Shown here: positions 31,601 through 46,600 of the stretch, piece after piece
Layout: each line of letters opens with the position of its first letter
Numbering within the stretch: the first letter of the stretch is position 1
Origin: Dactylonectria macrodidyma
Taxonomy: Eukaryota > Ascomycota > Sordariomycetes > Hypocreales > Nectriaceae
Assembly: GCA_020744425.1 (NCBI GenBank)
Contig: JAGMUV010000022.1
Coordinates: 1,116,001-1,180,000, forward strand
Direction: 5' to 3'
Length of the DNA stretch: 64,000 nucleotides
The notes under the pieces: generated by a model
What the model was told of the DNA's origin: nothing
The model's database searches: none
Seen by the model: the letters and a program-made list of their open reading frames with translations, nothing else
Position numbers and translations under genes: made by a program

Positions 31601-34600
31601 CTAAGAAGTAGCATGGCCTCGGGCCAAAAGTCTGCACCGGTGTCGCCGCGCAACGAGGTCGAGGCCGCGCTGTGCGAGGAGTTTGCCGACGTACTAGATA
31701 TCGAGGTCGGCATTACCGACAACTTCTTCGACCTTGGCGGGCACTCCCTTATGGCTACGAAGCTGGCCGCGCGTATCAGCCGGCGACTTGAGGTCCGCGT
31801 GACCGTGAAGGACATCTTTGACCAGCCGATCCTCCTCGACCTCGCCGCGACCCTCCGGCGTGGCTCGACCCAGCACAGCCCCATCGTCTCCCATCCTTAC
31901 AATGGGCCTGTCGAGCAGTCGTTCGCCCAGGGGCGCCTTTGGTTCCTCGAACGTCTGTATCCGGGCCTCACGTGGTATCTATCGTCGTTTGCTTCCCGCC
32001 TCCGAGGACCCCTGAACCTTGAGGCACTGAGCGCGGCGCTGCTGGCGCTGGAGGAACGCCACGAGGGGCTACGCACCACGTTTCAGCAGTACGACGGCGT
32101 GAATATGCAAGTAGTACAGCCATTTGTGCCGAAGCAGCTACGGGTTATCGACATCCCTGGAGGCTCCGAGGAAGAGCTTATGCTGGCCTTGCAGAAGGAG
32201 AATTCCACGCCTTTCGACTTAGAGACCGAGCCCGGTTGGCGTCCGGCCCTCCTCCACCTGGGCGAGGAGTACCATGTGCTGTCCATTGTGATGCACCACA
32301 TCATCTCTGATGGCTGGTCTCTCGATATTCTCCAGCGCGAGCTGGCCACCTTTTACACCGCAGCGCTCCGCGGCAAAAAACCGCTGTCAAAGGTGAACCC
32401 TCTACCCATCCAGTACCGCGACTTTGCGCTGTGGCAGAAGGAGGAGGCGCAGGTGGCCGAGCACGAGCGTCAACTATCGTACTGGAAAGGGCAGCTCGAC
32501 GGCAGCCAGCCTGCCACTCTGCTCTGTGATAAACAACGGCCGGCCGTTCCTTCAGGTACGGCAGACGTGCACGAGCTCATCGTCGAGGGCACGATATACC
32601 AAGATCTACAGAAGTTCTGCAGGAAGCACCAGACTACGCCATTTTCTGTGCTTTTCGCCGCGTTTCGAGCGACTCACTACCGTCTCACTGGCGTGGAGGA
32701 TGCGACCATCGGCACGCCAATCGCCAATAGGAACCGGCAGGAACTGGAAGATCTCATCGGCTTCTTCGTCAACTTGCAGTGCATCCGTACCACGCTGGCG
32801 AAAGACGAAACGTTCGAGACGTTGGTTAAGCAGGTTGTCTCTGCCACGGCTGCGGCGTCTGCCAACCAGGACGTCCCCTTCGACCGGCTGGTCGCCGAGC
32901 TACGACCCGGGACGCGCGATGTCTCGCGCCATCCACTCGTCCAGATGACGCTGGCCGTCCACTACCAGCAGAATCTGGGTCATCTGCAGCTGGGGGGCCT
33001 AAGAACAGAGCCCCTGAACGCAGCGAAGACGTCGCGTTTCGACCTCGAGTTCCATTTCTTCCAGCAAAAGAACCGCCTTCGTGGTGTCATCATGTTCTCG
33101 AACGAGCTCTTCGATCCGGTTTCCATCAGCTCCATGGAAAACGTCTTTCAAGAGGTGCTTCGTCGCGGCCTCGCGGAACCCTCGGTCCCGATCGCCTCCA
33201 TGCCGCTGACCGACGGCCTCTCCGCACTCACCGACAAGGGACTCGCCCAGGTTGCGTGGACCGAGTATCCTCGGGACGCGAGCGTGCCAGCTCTCTTCCG
33301 TGAGCAGGTAGCCCTCCGCGGCGACGCCATCGCCGTCAAGGATAGTACTTCAGACCTGACGTACGCTGAGCTGGACCGACAGTCGGACCAGCTGGCGTCT
33401 TGGCTGGTCCAGCGAGGTTTCGCTCCTGAAACCATGATCGGCGTGCTAGCCCCGCGATCGTGCGAGGCCATTGTGGCCTTGCTCGGAATTCTCAAGGCCA
33501 ATCTGGCGTACCTGCCACTCGATGTGAACGTTCCCCCGGCTCGCTTAGAGAGTATCCTGTCCTCTATTGAGGGCAAGAAGCTTCTCTTGCTCGGCGCGGG
33601 TGTGCCTGTGCCAGCCACGCAACTGAACGACATTGAGTTCCTGACCATCGCGGAGGCGCAAGACAGCCAGCCCGTGACGCAGGAAGACGCAGCCGAACGA
33701 CTTCCGACACCCACCGCCACGAGCCTGGCCTACGTCATGTTCACCTCTGGCTCCACAGGTCGACCCAAGGGCGTCATGGTCGAGCATCGAGGCATTGTCC
33801 GGCTGGCGAAGAACACCAACATCCAGTCGCAGGCGCAATCGGCAGTTCCCGTTGGTCATATAGCCAATCTCGCCTTCGACGCGGCCACCTGGGAGATTTA
33901 TACCGCGCTTCTCAACGGCGGGTCTCTGGTCTGCATCGATCACACGACTGTCTTGGACGTGGTTACGCTGGGACGAGTATTTGAACAAGAGAAGATCCGG
34001 GCTGTCATGTTCACGCCGGCCCTGCTAAAACAATGCCTTGCCGAATCCCCTTCGACTATCAAAGGACTCGAGCTTCTATTCGCCTCGGGTGATCGCCTGG
34101 ACGTTCAAGATGCCCTCACCGCGCAAGCCTTGGCTAAGGGCGGCATCATCAACGCACTCGGTCACACAGAGAACACCGTGTACAGCACAGCCTTCCACAT
34201 GCAGCCGGGGGAGCTCTGTATCAATGGCGTCCCTGTCGGACGCGCGATCAGCAACTCGGGCGCCCTGGTGTTGGATCCTCAGCAACGTCTCGTGCCGCTC
34301 GGTGTTATGGGCGAGCTTGTCTTGACGGGCGATGGAGTGGCCCGCGGGTACACCGACCCAACGCTGAACAAGGGCCGATTTGTTGAGGTCACCGTCGACG
34401 GCGAGACCATGCGGGCCTATCGCACGGGTGACCGCGCAAGATACCGGCCTGGCGACGCCCAGATGGAGTTCTTCGGCCGTATGGATCAGCAAGTCAAGAT
34501 TCGAGGCTTCCGCGTCGAGCCGGCTGAGGTCGAACAGGTCCTGCTCAGGCACCCTGCCGTCCGTGATGCAGCCATCGTCATCCGGAAGCAAGAGGACCAC

Positions 34601-37600
34601 GGAGTGGAGATGGTCGGCTTTATTGCGGCGCGGGACGAGCAGTTTATCCAGGATGCCCAGAATGAGGTAAGCAACCGGGTCGAAGGCTGGGGTAATCACT
34701 TTGAGACGAGTACGTACGTGGACATCGAGAAGATCGACCAGTCTGTTGTCGGCAACGATTTTATGGGCTGGACGTCCATGTACGACGGCGCCAAGATCGA
34801 TAAGGGGGAGATGCAAGAATGGCTAGACGACACTATGGCCACCATTCTTGACAGCCAGCCGGCCGGTCGCGTACTTGAAATCGGCACTGGCAGTGGAATG
34901 ATCTTGTTCAATCTGGGCGAGGGTCTAGAAAGCTACGTCGGCCTCGACCCCTCCACTTCCGCGGTCTCTTTTGTCCGCAACAAGATCCAGTCTGTTGCTG
35001 CCGTGGCCGGCAAGGCGAAGGTCTACGTTGCTACCGCAACTGATGTGGCCGGGCTTGATGGGCTCCAGGCAGACCTCGTTGTGACGAACTCCGTTGCGCA
35101 ATACTTTCCCACCGCGGAATACCTCCTGCAGGTCATTGAGGATCTCACCAAAATTCCTGGGGTCAAGCGTCTAGTTTTCGGCGACATGCGATCCTGGGCT
35201 ATCAACCACGACTTCCTGGCGGCCAGGGCGCTGCATGCACTTGGACCGGCAGCCACCAAGGACGAGATCCGACGGGAGATTAGGGACCTTGAAGAACGTG
35301 AAGAAGAGTTCCTTGTGGACCCGGCATTCTTTACGGCACTCACAAGCCGATTCGCCGATCGCATCTGGCACGTCGAGGTCCTGCCTAAGCGCATGAAGGC
35401 CACCAACGAGCTCAGCGGGTACCGGTACCAAGCTATCGTCCACGTGCGAGGGCCAGGCGAGCAGATACAACAACCTGCGCACGTAATTGGACCAGAGGCC
35501 TGGATCGACTTCAAGGTCTCTCAGCTCGATCGTAGTGGGCTTCTCAGCCTGCTGCAGGGCTCGCCTGATGCGCAGACCGTCGCCATAGGCAACGTCCCTT
35601 ACAGCAAGACCATCGTCGAACGGCTGCTTGTTGAGTCGCTTGACAACCATGATGCGCCGGACTCGACGGACGGCGCTGCTTGGATCTCAACTATCCGCGA
35701 GACAGCTGAGAAGTGCGTGTCTCTATCTCCGTTCGACCTTGTTCAACTGGGCAAGGAGGCGGGCTTCCGCGTGGAGTTCAGCTGCGCGCGGCAGCGGTCG
35801 CAGAACGGGGCGTTCGATGCCGTCTTCCATCGCTTCCAGCCTGTTCACGAGAACAGCCGCGTTCTGATCCAGTTCCCAACGGAGGACCAGGGCCGTTCAC
35901 CAAGACTTCTGACCAGCCGGCCGCTGCAGCGACAACAGAGCCGTAAGGCGGAGGCGCAGATCCGCGAGTACCTCCAAATCTTGCTCCCACCGTATATGAT
36001 CCCTACCCAGATCACGGTACTCGATCAACTGCCGGTCAACGCAAACGGCAAGGTTGATCGTCGTGAACTTACGCTGCGGGCGCAAACCGCGCCGAGGAGC
36101 AGGACCGCAACTGCCCGTGTTGCACCCCGTAACGAAGTGGAAGCTATCCTCTGTGAAGAGTTTGCCAACGTGCTCGGCGTCGAGGTCGGCATCACCGACA
36201 ACTTCTTTGACCTTGGCGGGCACTCCCTCATGGCTACGAAGGTGGCCGCGCGTCTTACCCCGCGTCTAGAGGCCCGGGTATCTGTTAAGAATATCTTTGA
36301 CCAGCCAGTCCTTGGCGATCTCGCTGCCACTGTCCAGCAAGGCTCCACAAAGCACAATCTTATCCCGTCCCAGCCCTACAACGGTCCGGTCGAGCAGTCG
36401 TTTGGCCAAGGTCGCATTTGGTTCCTTCATCAACTCGAACTAGGTGACTCCTCCGGATATCACATGCCGATTGCGGTGCGTATGAGCGGTCGGCTCCAGA
36501 CCGACGCGCTCCGTACTGCCCTGCACGCTCTTGTACAGCGCCATGAGACCCTGCGGACGACGTTCGAGGAGCACGACGGCGTAGGCGTCCAAGTTGTACA
36601 GCCGGCGAGCTACAGCAAGGAACTCCGCGTCTTTGAAGTCTCCGACGGGCGGTACGAGGAGATTCTGCGACAGGAGCAGGCGAGGCCGTTTGACCTTACC
36701 TCGGAACCAGGCTGGCGCGTCGCGCTGCTCCGCTTAGGGACAGATGATCATGTAATTTCGATTATCATGCATCATATTATTTCTGATGGGTGGTCCTTTG
36801 AGGTCCTGCAGCGCGAGCTGACCACTTTCTATGCCGCGGCTCTCCGTGGCCAGGACCCCTTATCGCAGGTTTTACCACTCCCCATCCAATACCGCGACTT
36901 TGCTGCGTGGGAGAAGGAGGGCGCGCAGGTGGCCGAGCACGAACGTCAACTGGCATACTGGAAACAAGAGTTGGCTGGCAGCCAACCAGCCACCCTCTTG
37001 TGCGATAAGTCACGGCCTGCTACGCTTTCCGGCAACGGCGGCCTTGTTGAACTTTCTATCGAAGGACGTGTTTATGAGAGCCTCCAGGCCTTCTGCCGTA
37101 CCTACCAGGCTACCCCGTTTGCTGTGCTGCTTGCCGCATTCCGCGCAGCACACTATCGCTTGACAGGTGATGACGACGTAACGGTCGGTACGCCAATTGC
37201 TAATCGCAACCGATCGGAGCTGGAAGACGTGATCGGCTTTTTCGTCAACACCCAGTGCATGAGGATCGCCGTTGACGACGACCAAACATTCGACGGACTG
37301 GTTCGACAGGTACGGTCCACAGTGACGTCTGCGTTCGAAAATCAAGATGTACCGTTTGAGCGTATTGTATCAGCCCTCCTACCTGGGTCGAGAGATACGT
37401 CCCGCAACCCGCTGGTGCAGCTTATATTCGCGGTCCACTCGCAGGAGGACATTGGAAAGATCCAGCTTGAGGGCCTCACAGGGGAAACTCTACCATTCAT
37501 GCCTACTACGCGATTCGATATCGAGTTTCACCTATTTCAGGAAGAAGGAAGACTCAGGGGCACAGTCTTCTATTCCATGGACCTCTTTGAGGCTAAGAGC

Positions 37601-40600
37601 GTGCAGACTGTGATTGATGTGTTCCAGGAGGTGCTGCGCCGGAGCCTCGACCAGCCGCAGGCGGCTATCGCAGGCCTGCCTCTCACCGATGGACTGCCGG
37701 CCCTGCGTAACCTGGGCCTGCTCCAGGTTGACAAGTCAGACTATCCCCGAGAGTCCAGCGTAGTGGACATTTTCCTTGAGCAGGTGTCTGCTTACCCTGA
37801 GGCGATTGCTGTTAAGGACGCCTCTTCGCAGTTAACCTACGCCCAACTCAACGAACAGTCGGACCACCTCGCCGCCTGGCTGCGCCAGCGCAAGATTGCT
37901 ACTGGAACACTGGTCTGGGTGCTTGCCCCGCGATCGTGCGAGACTATCGTCACCCTTCTCGCAATTCTGAAGGCGAACCTGGCCTATTCGCCGTTTGATA
38001 ACAATGTGCCCGCCGCTCGCCTTAAGGACATCTTGTCTGAGGTTTCCGGCGATAAGCTGTTGCTGGTCGGCGCTACGGTACCTATGCCGGATCTTAGGCT
38101 GCCTGGTGTCCAGATGGTACGGATTGTCGATGCGTTGAGCCATCCTCGGCAGGTGGAGGATGGTGTAGATGCGACCGCAGGCCCGCACGCGACCAGCCTC
38201 GCATATGTCATGTTCACGTCTGGCTCGACCGGCCGCCCGAAGGGTGTCATGGCCGAGCACCGCGGGATCGTACGACTCGTGAAGTATACACATCAGCATT
38301 TGCAAGTGGAGGCTGGAGTCAGCTTGGCTCATGTATCCAACCTCGCCTTTGACGCCACGACATGGGAGATATACTCGCCGCTTCTGAACGGCGGCACAGT
38401 CGTCTGTCTCGACCAAATGACGGTTCTGAATCATTCTCTTCTGCGCGATGCATTTCGCACCAACAACATCAGTGTGGCTTTCTTCACGACCGCTTTACTG
38501 CGCCAAATCCTTGAAGAAATGCCTTCCATCATTAGCAGCCTGGACGTCTTATTAACCGGAGGTGAGACGATGCGATCACAAGACGCATTCAAGGCGCGTA
38601 AGCTCGTTCAGCGAGCGCTCTGCCACGTCTACGGACCAACAGAAAACACGACCTACAGCACTATATACACAATGGGCCCTGATGAGCGTTGCATGAACGG
38701 ACTACCTATTGGGCGGGCCATCAAGAACTCCGGAGCCTACGTCATGGACTCTCGCCAGCAGCTCGTCCCTCTGGGTGTTATAGGTGAGCTTGTCGTCACA
38801 GGCGACGGCCTGGCCCGCGGATATACGGATCCATCGCTGGATTTGCATCGTTTCCTGCAAGTAACTATCGATGGCCAATCCGTGCGGGCATACCGGACAG
38901 GTGACCGCACGCGATACCGGCCGGCCGATGGCGAGATCGAATTTATTGGTCGCACGGATAACCAGGTCAAGATTCGCGGCTACCGTATCGAGACGGCTGA
39001 GGTGGAACAGGCTCTGGCCGGCCTCACAGGGGTCCGCGATTCAGCTATCGTGATCCGGAAGTTTGAAGACCAGCAGCCGGAGATGGTTGGTTTCGTCACG
39101 GTCCACATGGATGTCCAGCAGGAGCAGGCGGAGAATGGGGACGGAGAATCAGCTGCCGCCGCCGCCGCCAACGTGACGGAGAGGAACATTCGACAGCGGC
39201 TCCAGGCCGTCCTCCCCTCCTACATGGTGCCGGTGCAGATCATTATGGTGGACCACCTGCCTCTCACCGCGAACGCTAAGGTCGATCGTCGTGAGCTTGT
39301 GAGGAGGGCCCTGACGACTCTGAGAACCAGCACGGTTTCACTGCGCGTGGCACCGCGTAATGAGGTTGAGGCGGCACTTTGTGAAGAATATGCAAAGGTG
39401 CTCGGCATCGAGGTCGGCATTACTGACAACTTCTTCGACCTCGGTGGACACTCCCTGATGGCAACGAAGCTTGCGGCACGTATCAGTCGTAGGCTGGACG
39501 CCCGCGTGTCTGTCAAGGACATCTTCGACCAGCCGGTCCTTGTCGACCTTGCCGCTATCATCCGGCCAAGCTCAGCCCTGCACAGTCCTATTACGCCGAT
39601 GCCGTACTACGGACCGGTCGAGCAATCGTTTGCCCAGGGCCGTCTCTGGTTCCTGGATAAGCTCAACGCTGGTGCGCTATGGTACCTTATGCCACTTGCG
39701 GCGCGCCTGCGGGGACCCCTGCGCGTGGATGCGCTTACTGCTGCGATAAACGCTCTGCAGGAGCGCCATGAGACCTTGCGGATGACGTTTGTGGAGCAAG
39801 ACGGCGTTGGTGTGCAAGTCGTTCACCCGCCTTGCAGCAAGGAGCTGGAAGTAATCGACCTCTCTACCGCCCGTGATAGCGGCAGCTACATTCAACCGCT
39901 CCAGAAGGAGCAGACAACCCCTTTTAACCTGGCCTCTGAGCTGGGCTGGAGGGTGACGTTGTACAAGCTAGGAGACGATGACCACGTTCTGTCCATCGTC
40001 ATGCACCACATCATTTCTGACGGCTGGTCCGTCGATATTCTACGCAAAGAACTCGGTGCATTCTATGCTGCGGCGCTCCGTGATGATGACCCCTTGTCGC
40101 GGGTGCGCCCTCTCCCCATCCAGTATCGCGATTTTGCCGTATGGCAGAAGAACGATACTCAAGCGGTCGACCAACAGTGGCAGCTTAAGTACTGGACTGA
40201 GCAACTGGCGGACAGCACGCCCGCTGAGTTCTTGTGTGATAAGCCGCGGCCGGCAACACTTTCAGGCGACGCCGGTGTCATCCAGCTCACCATCAAGGGC
40301 TCTGTGTACGAGAGTCTGCAGACCTATTGCCGAGCCAACCATTTCACTTCGTTCGCCGTGCTGCTCGCAGCGTTCCGCGCTACACACTACAGGCTCACAG
40401 GAGTTGAAGACGTAACCATCGGAACCCCGATCGCCAACCGCAACAGGCCTGAACTTGAAGACCTAATCGGCTTCTTTGTCAACACCCAGTGTATGCGGAC
40501 GGTTATTCAAGATGACGAGACATTCAATAGCCTCGTCCAGCAGGTCCGTACTACTACGGCCGCTGCCTTTGAGAACCAGGACGTACCATTCGAGAGCGTT

Positions 40601-43600
40601 GTGACGGCCCTCCAGCCTAGCTCTCGAGATGCGTCCCGTAACCCGTTGGTGCAGCTCATGTTCGCTCTGCACTCGCAGCACGATCTCGGCAGGATCCCGC
40701 TTGAGGGCCTAGCGAGTGAGCGTGTCCAGACGCCCGCAACGACCCGGTTTGATCTGGAGTTCCACTTGTTCCAGGAAGAAGGCCAGCTGGGCGGTAGCGT
40801 CCTCTACGCCTCTGATCTGTTTGAGGCTGCCACGATTCAAGGTGTCGTCAACATCTTCCAGGAGGTGCTGCGTCGGGGCCTCGCGCAGCCAGACATGTCT
40901 ATCGCGACCCTGCCCCTTACGGATGGACTATCTGGGCTGCCTAGTACTGGTCTAGTGGACATAGAGAAGACCGAGTACCCACGAGAGTCAAGCATCGTGG
41001 ATGTTTTTGCTGAGCAGGTCGCTGCAAACCCCGATGCGATCGCCGTCAAAGACTTGTCCTCGCAGTTGTCCTACTCACAGCTGGACCATGAATCCGACGC
41101 CCTTGCGGCTTGGCTCCAGCAGCAGCAGTTGGCAGCCGAGACGCCCATCGCGGTTTTCGCTCCTCGGTCGTGCGAGACCATTGTCGCCTTCCTCGGTATC
41201 CTCAAGGCCAACATGGCATACCTTCCGCTTGACGTCAACGTACCAGCGGCACGACTTACCTCCATCCTTTCGGCGGTGGAGGGTAAAGTCCTTGTCTTTC
41301 TCGGCTCTACGGTCGTCAAACCCACCCTTGAACTGCCAAATGTTTTGATGGTGCCAATCAGCGATGCCCTCCGTGACACCACTAACGGCAACTCTTCCCA
41401 GAACCTCCCGAGGCCAACTGCAACGAGCCTTGCCTACATCATCTTCACATCTGGCTCGACTGGCAAGCCAAAGGGCGTTATGATCGAGCATCGCGGCATT
41501 ATAAGGCTGGTGAAGCAGAGCAACGTTGTCTCGAAGCTCCCGCGGGCGGTACGCGTAGCACACCTATCGAATATTGCCTTTGACGCATCCACATGGGAGA
41601 TTTACTCAGCGCTGCTCAACGGCGGCACCCTGGTTTGTATCGACTACTTCACCACCCTGGATCCCGCGGCCCTTAACGCGATTTTCCTCCAGGAGCGGAT
41701 CCAGGCGACCATGCTGCCACCTGCCTTGCTGAAGCAGTGCCTCAAGCCCATGGCTGCCACTCTCGGTGCCTTGGATCTCTTGTTCGCTGCGGGCGATCGA
41801 TTTGACGGCCACGATGCGGCCGCAGCGCAGGCGTTAGTGCCAGGCAGCGTGTATAACGCGTACGGTCCGACAGAGAACACAATTCTCAGCACCATTTACG
41901 AGGTGTCTGAAAAGGACTCGTTCGTCAACGGCGTTCCAATTGGCAAGGCCGTCAGCAACTCAGGCGCTTACATTCTGGATCCCAACCAGCAGCTCGTGCC
42001 CGTAGGTGTGATGGGCGAGCTTGTTGTTACAGGAGATGGTCTTGCCCGTGGCTATACCGATGCAGCACTCAACAAGGACCGGTTCGCTCAGGTGGCGATC
42101 CACGGCCAAATTGTCAGAGCGTACCGTACTGGCGATCGTGTGCGGTACCGTCCCACGGATGGTCAGATTGAGTTTTTCGGACGGATGGACCAACAGGTCA
42201 AGATCCGTGGCCACCGCGTGGAACCAGCCGAGGTGGAGCAGGCGCTGCTCAATCACGGCGATGTTCTCGATGCCGCTGTTGTCCTCCGCAGACAGGAGGG
42301 CGAAGAGCCGGAGATGATCGGATTCGTGGCGGCTCGGGGCGATCAATCCCTGGAGAAGAATGAGGCCAGCAACCAGGTGGAAGGCTGGGGCAATCACTTT
42401 GAGACGAGCACCTATGCTGACATTGAGACGATCGACCAATCGGTGGTCGGCAACGACTTCATGGGTTGGACGTCTATGTATGACGGCGCTGAGATCGATA
42501 AGAAAGAGATGCAAGAATGGCTTGACGATACTATGACGACCCTCCACGATGGCCAGCCTGCCGGCCACGCACTTGAAATTGGTACGGGTACTGGTATGAT
42601 CTTGTTCAACCTGGAGGAACTCGAAGGCTACGTCGGCCTCGACCCCTCCAGCTCGGCGGCCGCTTTCGTCAACAGCAAGATTCAGTCTGTCCCATCCCTA
42701 GCCGGAAAAGCCCAGGTACACGTCGGCACGGCGATGGATGTAGGCGAGCTTGACGTTCAGGCTAGCCTGGTCGTGACCAACTCCGTTGCACAGTACTTCC
42801 CGTCAGGCGATTATCTGTTCCAGGTAATCGAGCACCTAGCCCGTCTCCCGGGCGTTAAGCGCCTGTTCTTTGGCGACATGCGAACCTACGCCATCAACCG
42901 AGACTTCCTCGCAGCAAGAGCACTACACGATCTGGGCCCAGGCGCTACTAGAGATGAGGTCCAGTGTAAGGTGGCTGAACTGGAAGAACGCGAAGAGGAA
43001 TTGCTCGTCGATCCGGCCTTCTTTACAGGGCTTACGAGCCGGCTTCCCAACAATGTCTGGCACGTGGAGATTTTGCCAAAGCAGATGAAGGCCACCAACG
43101 AGCTCAGCGCGTACAGATACGCAGCCGTCGTACATATGCGAGGCCCAGAAGAAGAGCAGCAGCAGCAACCTGTGCATGCGATCGAGACACACGCGTGGAT
43201 CGACTTCAAGAACTCCCAGCTGGACTCTGCTGGGCTTCTCAGCCTGCTACGGGGCTCAGGGGATGCCCTGACCGTTCCCGTCGCAAACATCCCATATAGT
43301 AAGACTATTGTGGAGCGACTCCTGGTCGAGTCGCTGGATGATGACAATGAGACGCAACGCACTATCGATGGTGCAGCTTGGGTCTTAGCCATCCGCGGCG
43401 CAGCGGAGCGCTGCGCGTCTCTGTCTGCGGCGGATCTTGTCCAGCTCGGTAAACAAGCCGGTTTCCGCGTAGAGCTGAGTTGGGCTCGGCAGCGGTCCCA
43501 AAATGGAGCGCTGGACGCCGTGTTCCACCGCCATCAACTCGGCAACAAGCAGACCCGTGTGCTGTTCAGCTTCCCAACAGAACACCATGGCCGATTGCCT

Positions 43601-46600
43601 AGCCTGCTCACCAACCGACCTTTGCAGCGACATCAGAGCCGCCGTCTCGAGACACAAATCCGGGAACAGCTCCAAACCGTACTTCCACCCTACATGATCC
43701 CACTTCAGATCGTGGTGCTGGATCGGCTACCGCTCAACGCGAACGGCAAGATCGACCGGCGTGAGCTGATGCGCAAGGCCAAGGCTGCACCGAACACGAA
43801 GGTGTTGTCAACCGAGCGTGTAGAGCCACGAAACGAAGTTGAAGCCGTGCTGTGCGAGGAGTTCTCTGTGGTCCTTGGAGTGGAAGTAGGAATTACAGAC
43901 AACTTCTTCGACCTCGGTGGGCATTCTCTCATGGCCACGAGGCTCGCCGCGCGCCTCAGCCGACGGTTGAATACCCGGATCTCCGTCAAAGACATCTTCG
44001 ACCAGGCGCTTATTATTGACCTAGCCACCACTATTCGGCAGGGTTCTAACAAGCACAACGCTATCAACCCCCAGCCTTACAACGGCCCGGTCGAGCAGTC
44101 GTTCGCCCAAGGTCGTCTGTGGTTCCTGGACCAACTCGGCCTCGGCGCGTCGTGGTATATCATGCCACTCGCAGTGCGCCTACGCGGGCCCCTACAGGTA
44201 AAAGCGCTCGCTGCAGCGCTCCATGCTCTGGAGCTACGCCACGAGACGCTGCGCACAACATTCGAAGAGCAGGACGGTGTTGGGGTCCAAGTCATTCACC
44301 CGTACGACCCTAAGGAGCTCCGGGTGGTTGATGTGTCGGCAGACCAGGATGGAAGCTATACCGAGGCACTCCAGAAGGAGCAAAGCACTCCCTTTGACCT
44401 TGCGGTCGAGCCGGGCTGGCGGCCAGCACTCCTTCGCCTGAATGAGCAGGACCACATTCTCTCCATCGTCATGCACCATATTATCTACGATGGCTGGTCC
44501 CTCGAAATCCTTCAGCGTGAACTAGATGCCTTCTACGCCTCTGCAGTTCAGGGCCAAGATCCCCTAGCTCAAGTACTGCCGCTGTCTATCCAGTACAGGG
44601 ACTTTGCTTTGTGGCAGAAGCAAGAGGCGCAGGTGGCCGAGCACGAACGTCAACTGTCCTACTGGCGGCAGCAGCTAGAGGGCAGTCAACCGGCCAAACT
44701 GTTCTGCGATAAATCTCGACCGGCCGCCCTTTCGGGTGACGCCGGTGTCGTTTCAGTTACCATCGAGGGCTCCACGTATGAGAACCTCCAGGCCTACTGC
44801 CGGGCTCGCCAGGCCACCCCGTTCACCGTCCTTCTGGCCGCGTTCCGGGCTGCCCACTACCGCCTGACAGGTGTTGAAGACGCAACTATAGGTACTCCCA
44901 TTGCCAACCGCAACAGGTCAGAGCTAGAGGACTTGGTCGGCTTCTTCGTCAATACCCAATGCATGCGCATCACTATCGAAGAAGAGGATGAAACATTTGA
45001 GTCGCTGGTCCGGCAGGTGCGAGCTACAGTCAACACCGCGTTCGAGAACCAAGATGTGCCGTTTGAGCGTATCGTATCAACCTTGCAGCCCGGATCCAGG
45101 GACACATCGCGCAACCCGTTGGTACAGCTCATGTTCGCTGTTCACTCCCAGCAGGGCCTCGGTGGCATCCGGCTAGAGAACGTGGCCAGCGAGCGTTTGC
45201 CGAACGCAGCGACAACACGGTTCGACATAGAATTCCACTTGTTCCAAGAGAGAGGACGGCTTACAGGTAGCATCCTGTATGCCACTGACCTCTTTGCGCC
45301 TGACACAATTCGCGGCGTGGTCGATATCTTCCAAGAGGTCCTGCGTCGTAGCCTTGAGCAGCCGGAGGCGACCCTCTCGTCCCTACCGCTCACTGACGGT
45401 CTAGTTCAGCTACGCAACATGGGTCTGCTTGCAATTCAGAAGACGGCGTATCCCAGAGACGCCAGCGTGGTGGACCTCTTCCAGGAACAGGCGCTCAATC
45501 ATCCCGAGGCACCGGCTGTTGTCGACGCTTCCTTAACTCTGACATATTCCCAGCTAGATCAGCAATCGAACAAGCTGGCCGCATGGCTTCGACTCCAGGA
45601 TATGGCAGACGAGACGCTAGTCGGTGTGCTGGCGCCGCGCTCGTGCGATACTATCGTGGCCTTCCTTGGTATCCTTAAGGCGAATCTAGCATACCTCCCG
45701 CTCGACGTCAACGTGCCTGCCGCGCGTCTCGAGGCCATCCTGTCGGCGGTTCCGGGACGCAAGTTGCTATTCCTGGGTGCCGAGGTTCCTGTTCCCAACT
45801 CGCCGCTCGCAGACGTCGAGCTGGTGCGGATCGGCGAGGCTCTCAAGGACTCACACGACACCCAAGGCACAGCCTCGCGACCGTCCGCAACAAGCCTCGC
45901 CTACGTCATGTTCACCTCCGGCTCAACTGGCAAACCAAAGGGTGTCATGGTTGAACACCGCGGCATTGTGCGTCTTGTCAAGAACAGTAATGTGGTGTCC
46001 AAGCTTCCACAAGCCGCTCGCGTGGCGCACTTATCCAACGTCGCATTTGATGCCGCGACGTGGGAGATCTATGCTGCACTGCTGAATGGTGGCACCATAG
46101 TCTGTGTTGACTACTTCACCACCCTTGACAGCAAAGCCTTGCAGACCCTGTTTGAGCGCGAACAGGTTCAAGCAGCCATGTTCCCGCCCGCATTGCTCAA
46201 GCAGTGCCTTGCTAATGCGCCTGCCATGCTCGGTTCCATGGAGCTCCTCTTCGCTGCTGGTGACCGGTTCGATGCTCGCGACGCGATCAAAGTTAATTCC
46301 ATCGTTCCGGGGAGCGTGTATAACGCTTACGGGCCGACGGAGAACACGATCCTCAGTACCATCCACGAGGTCAGTGACCAGGACTCGTACATCAACGGCG
46401 TTCCGATCGGTCAGGCCGTCAGTAACTCCGGGGCCTACATCATGGACGTACGCCAACAACCCGTGCCGATTGGCGTCATGGGAGAGCTTGTCGTTTCGGG
46501 CGATGGCCTTGCCCAAGGATACACTGACTCGGCACTGGACACGGATCGTTTTGTTCATGTCACCATTGACGGCCAGCCACCAATGCGGGCTTACCGAACC

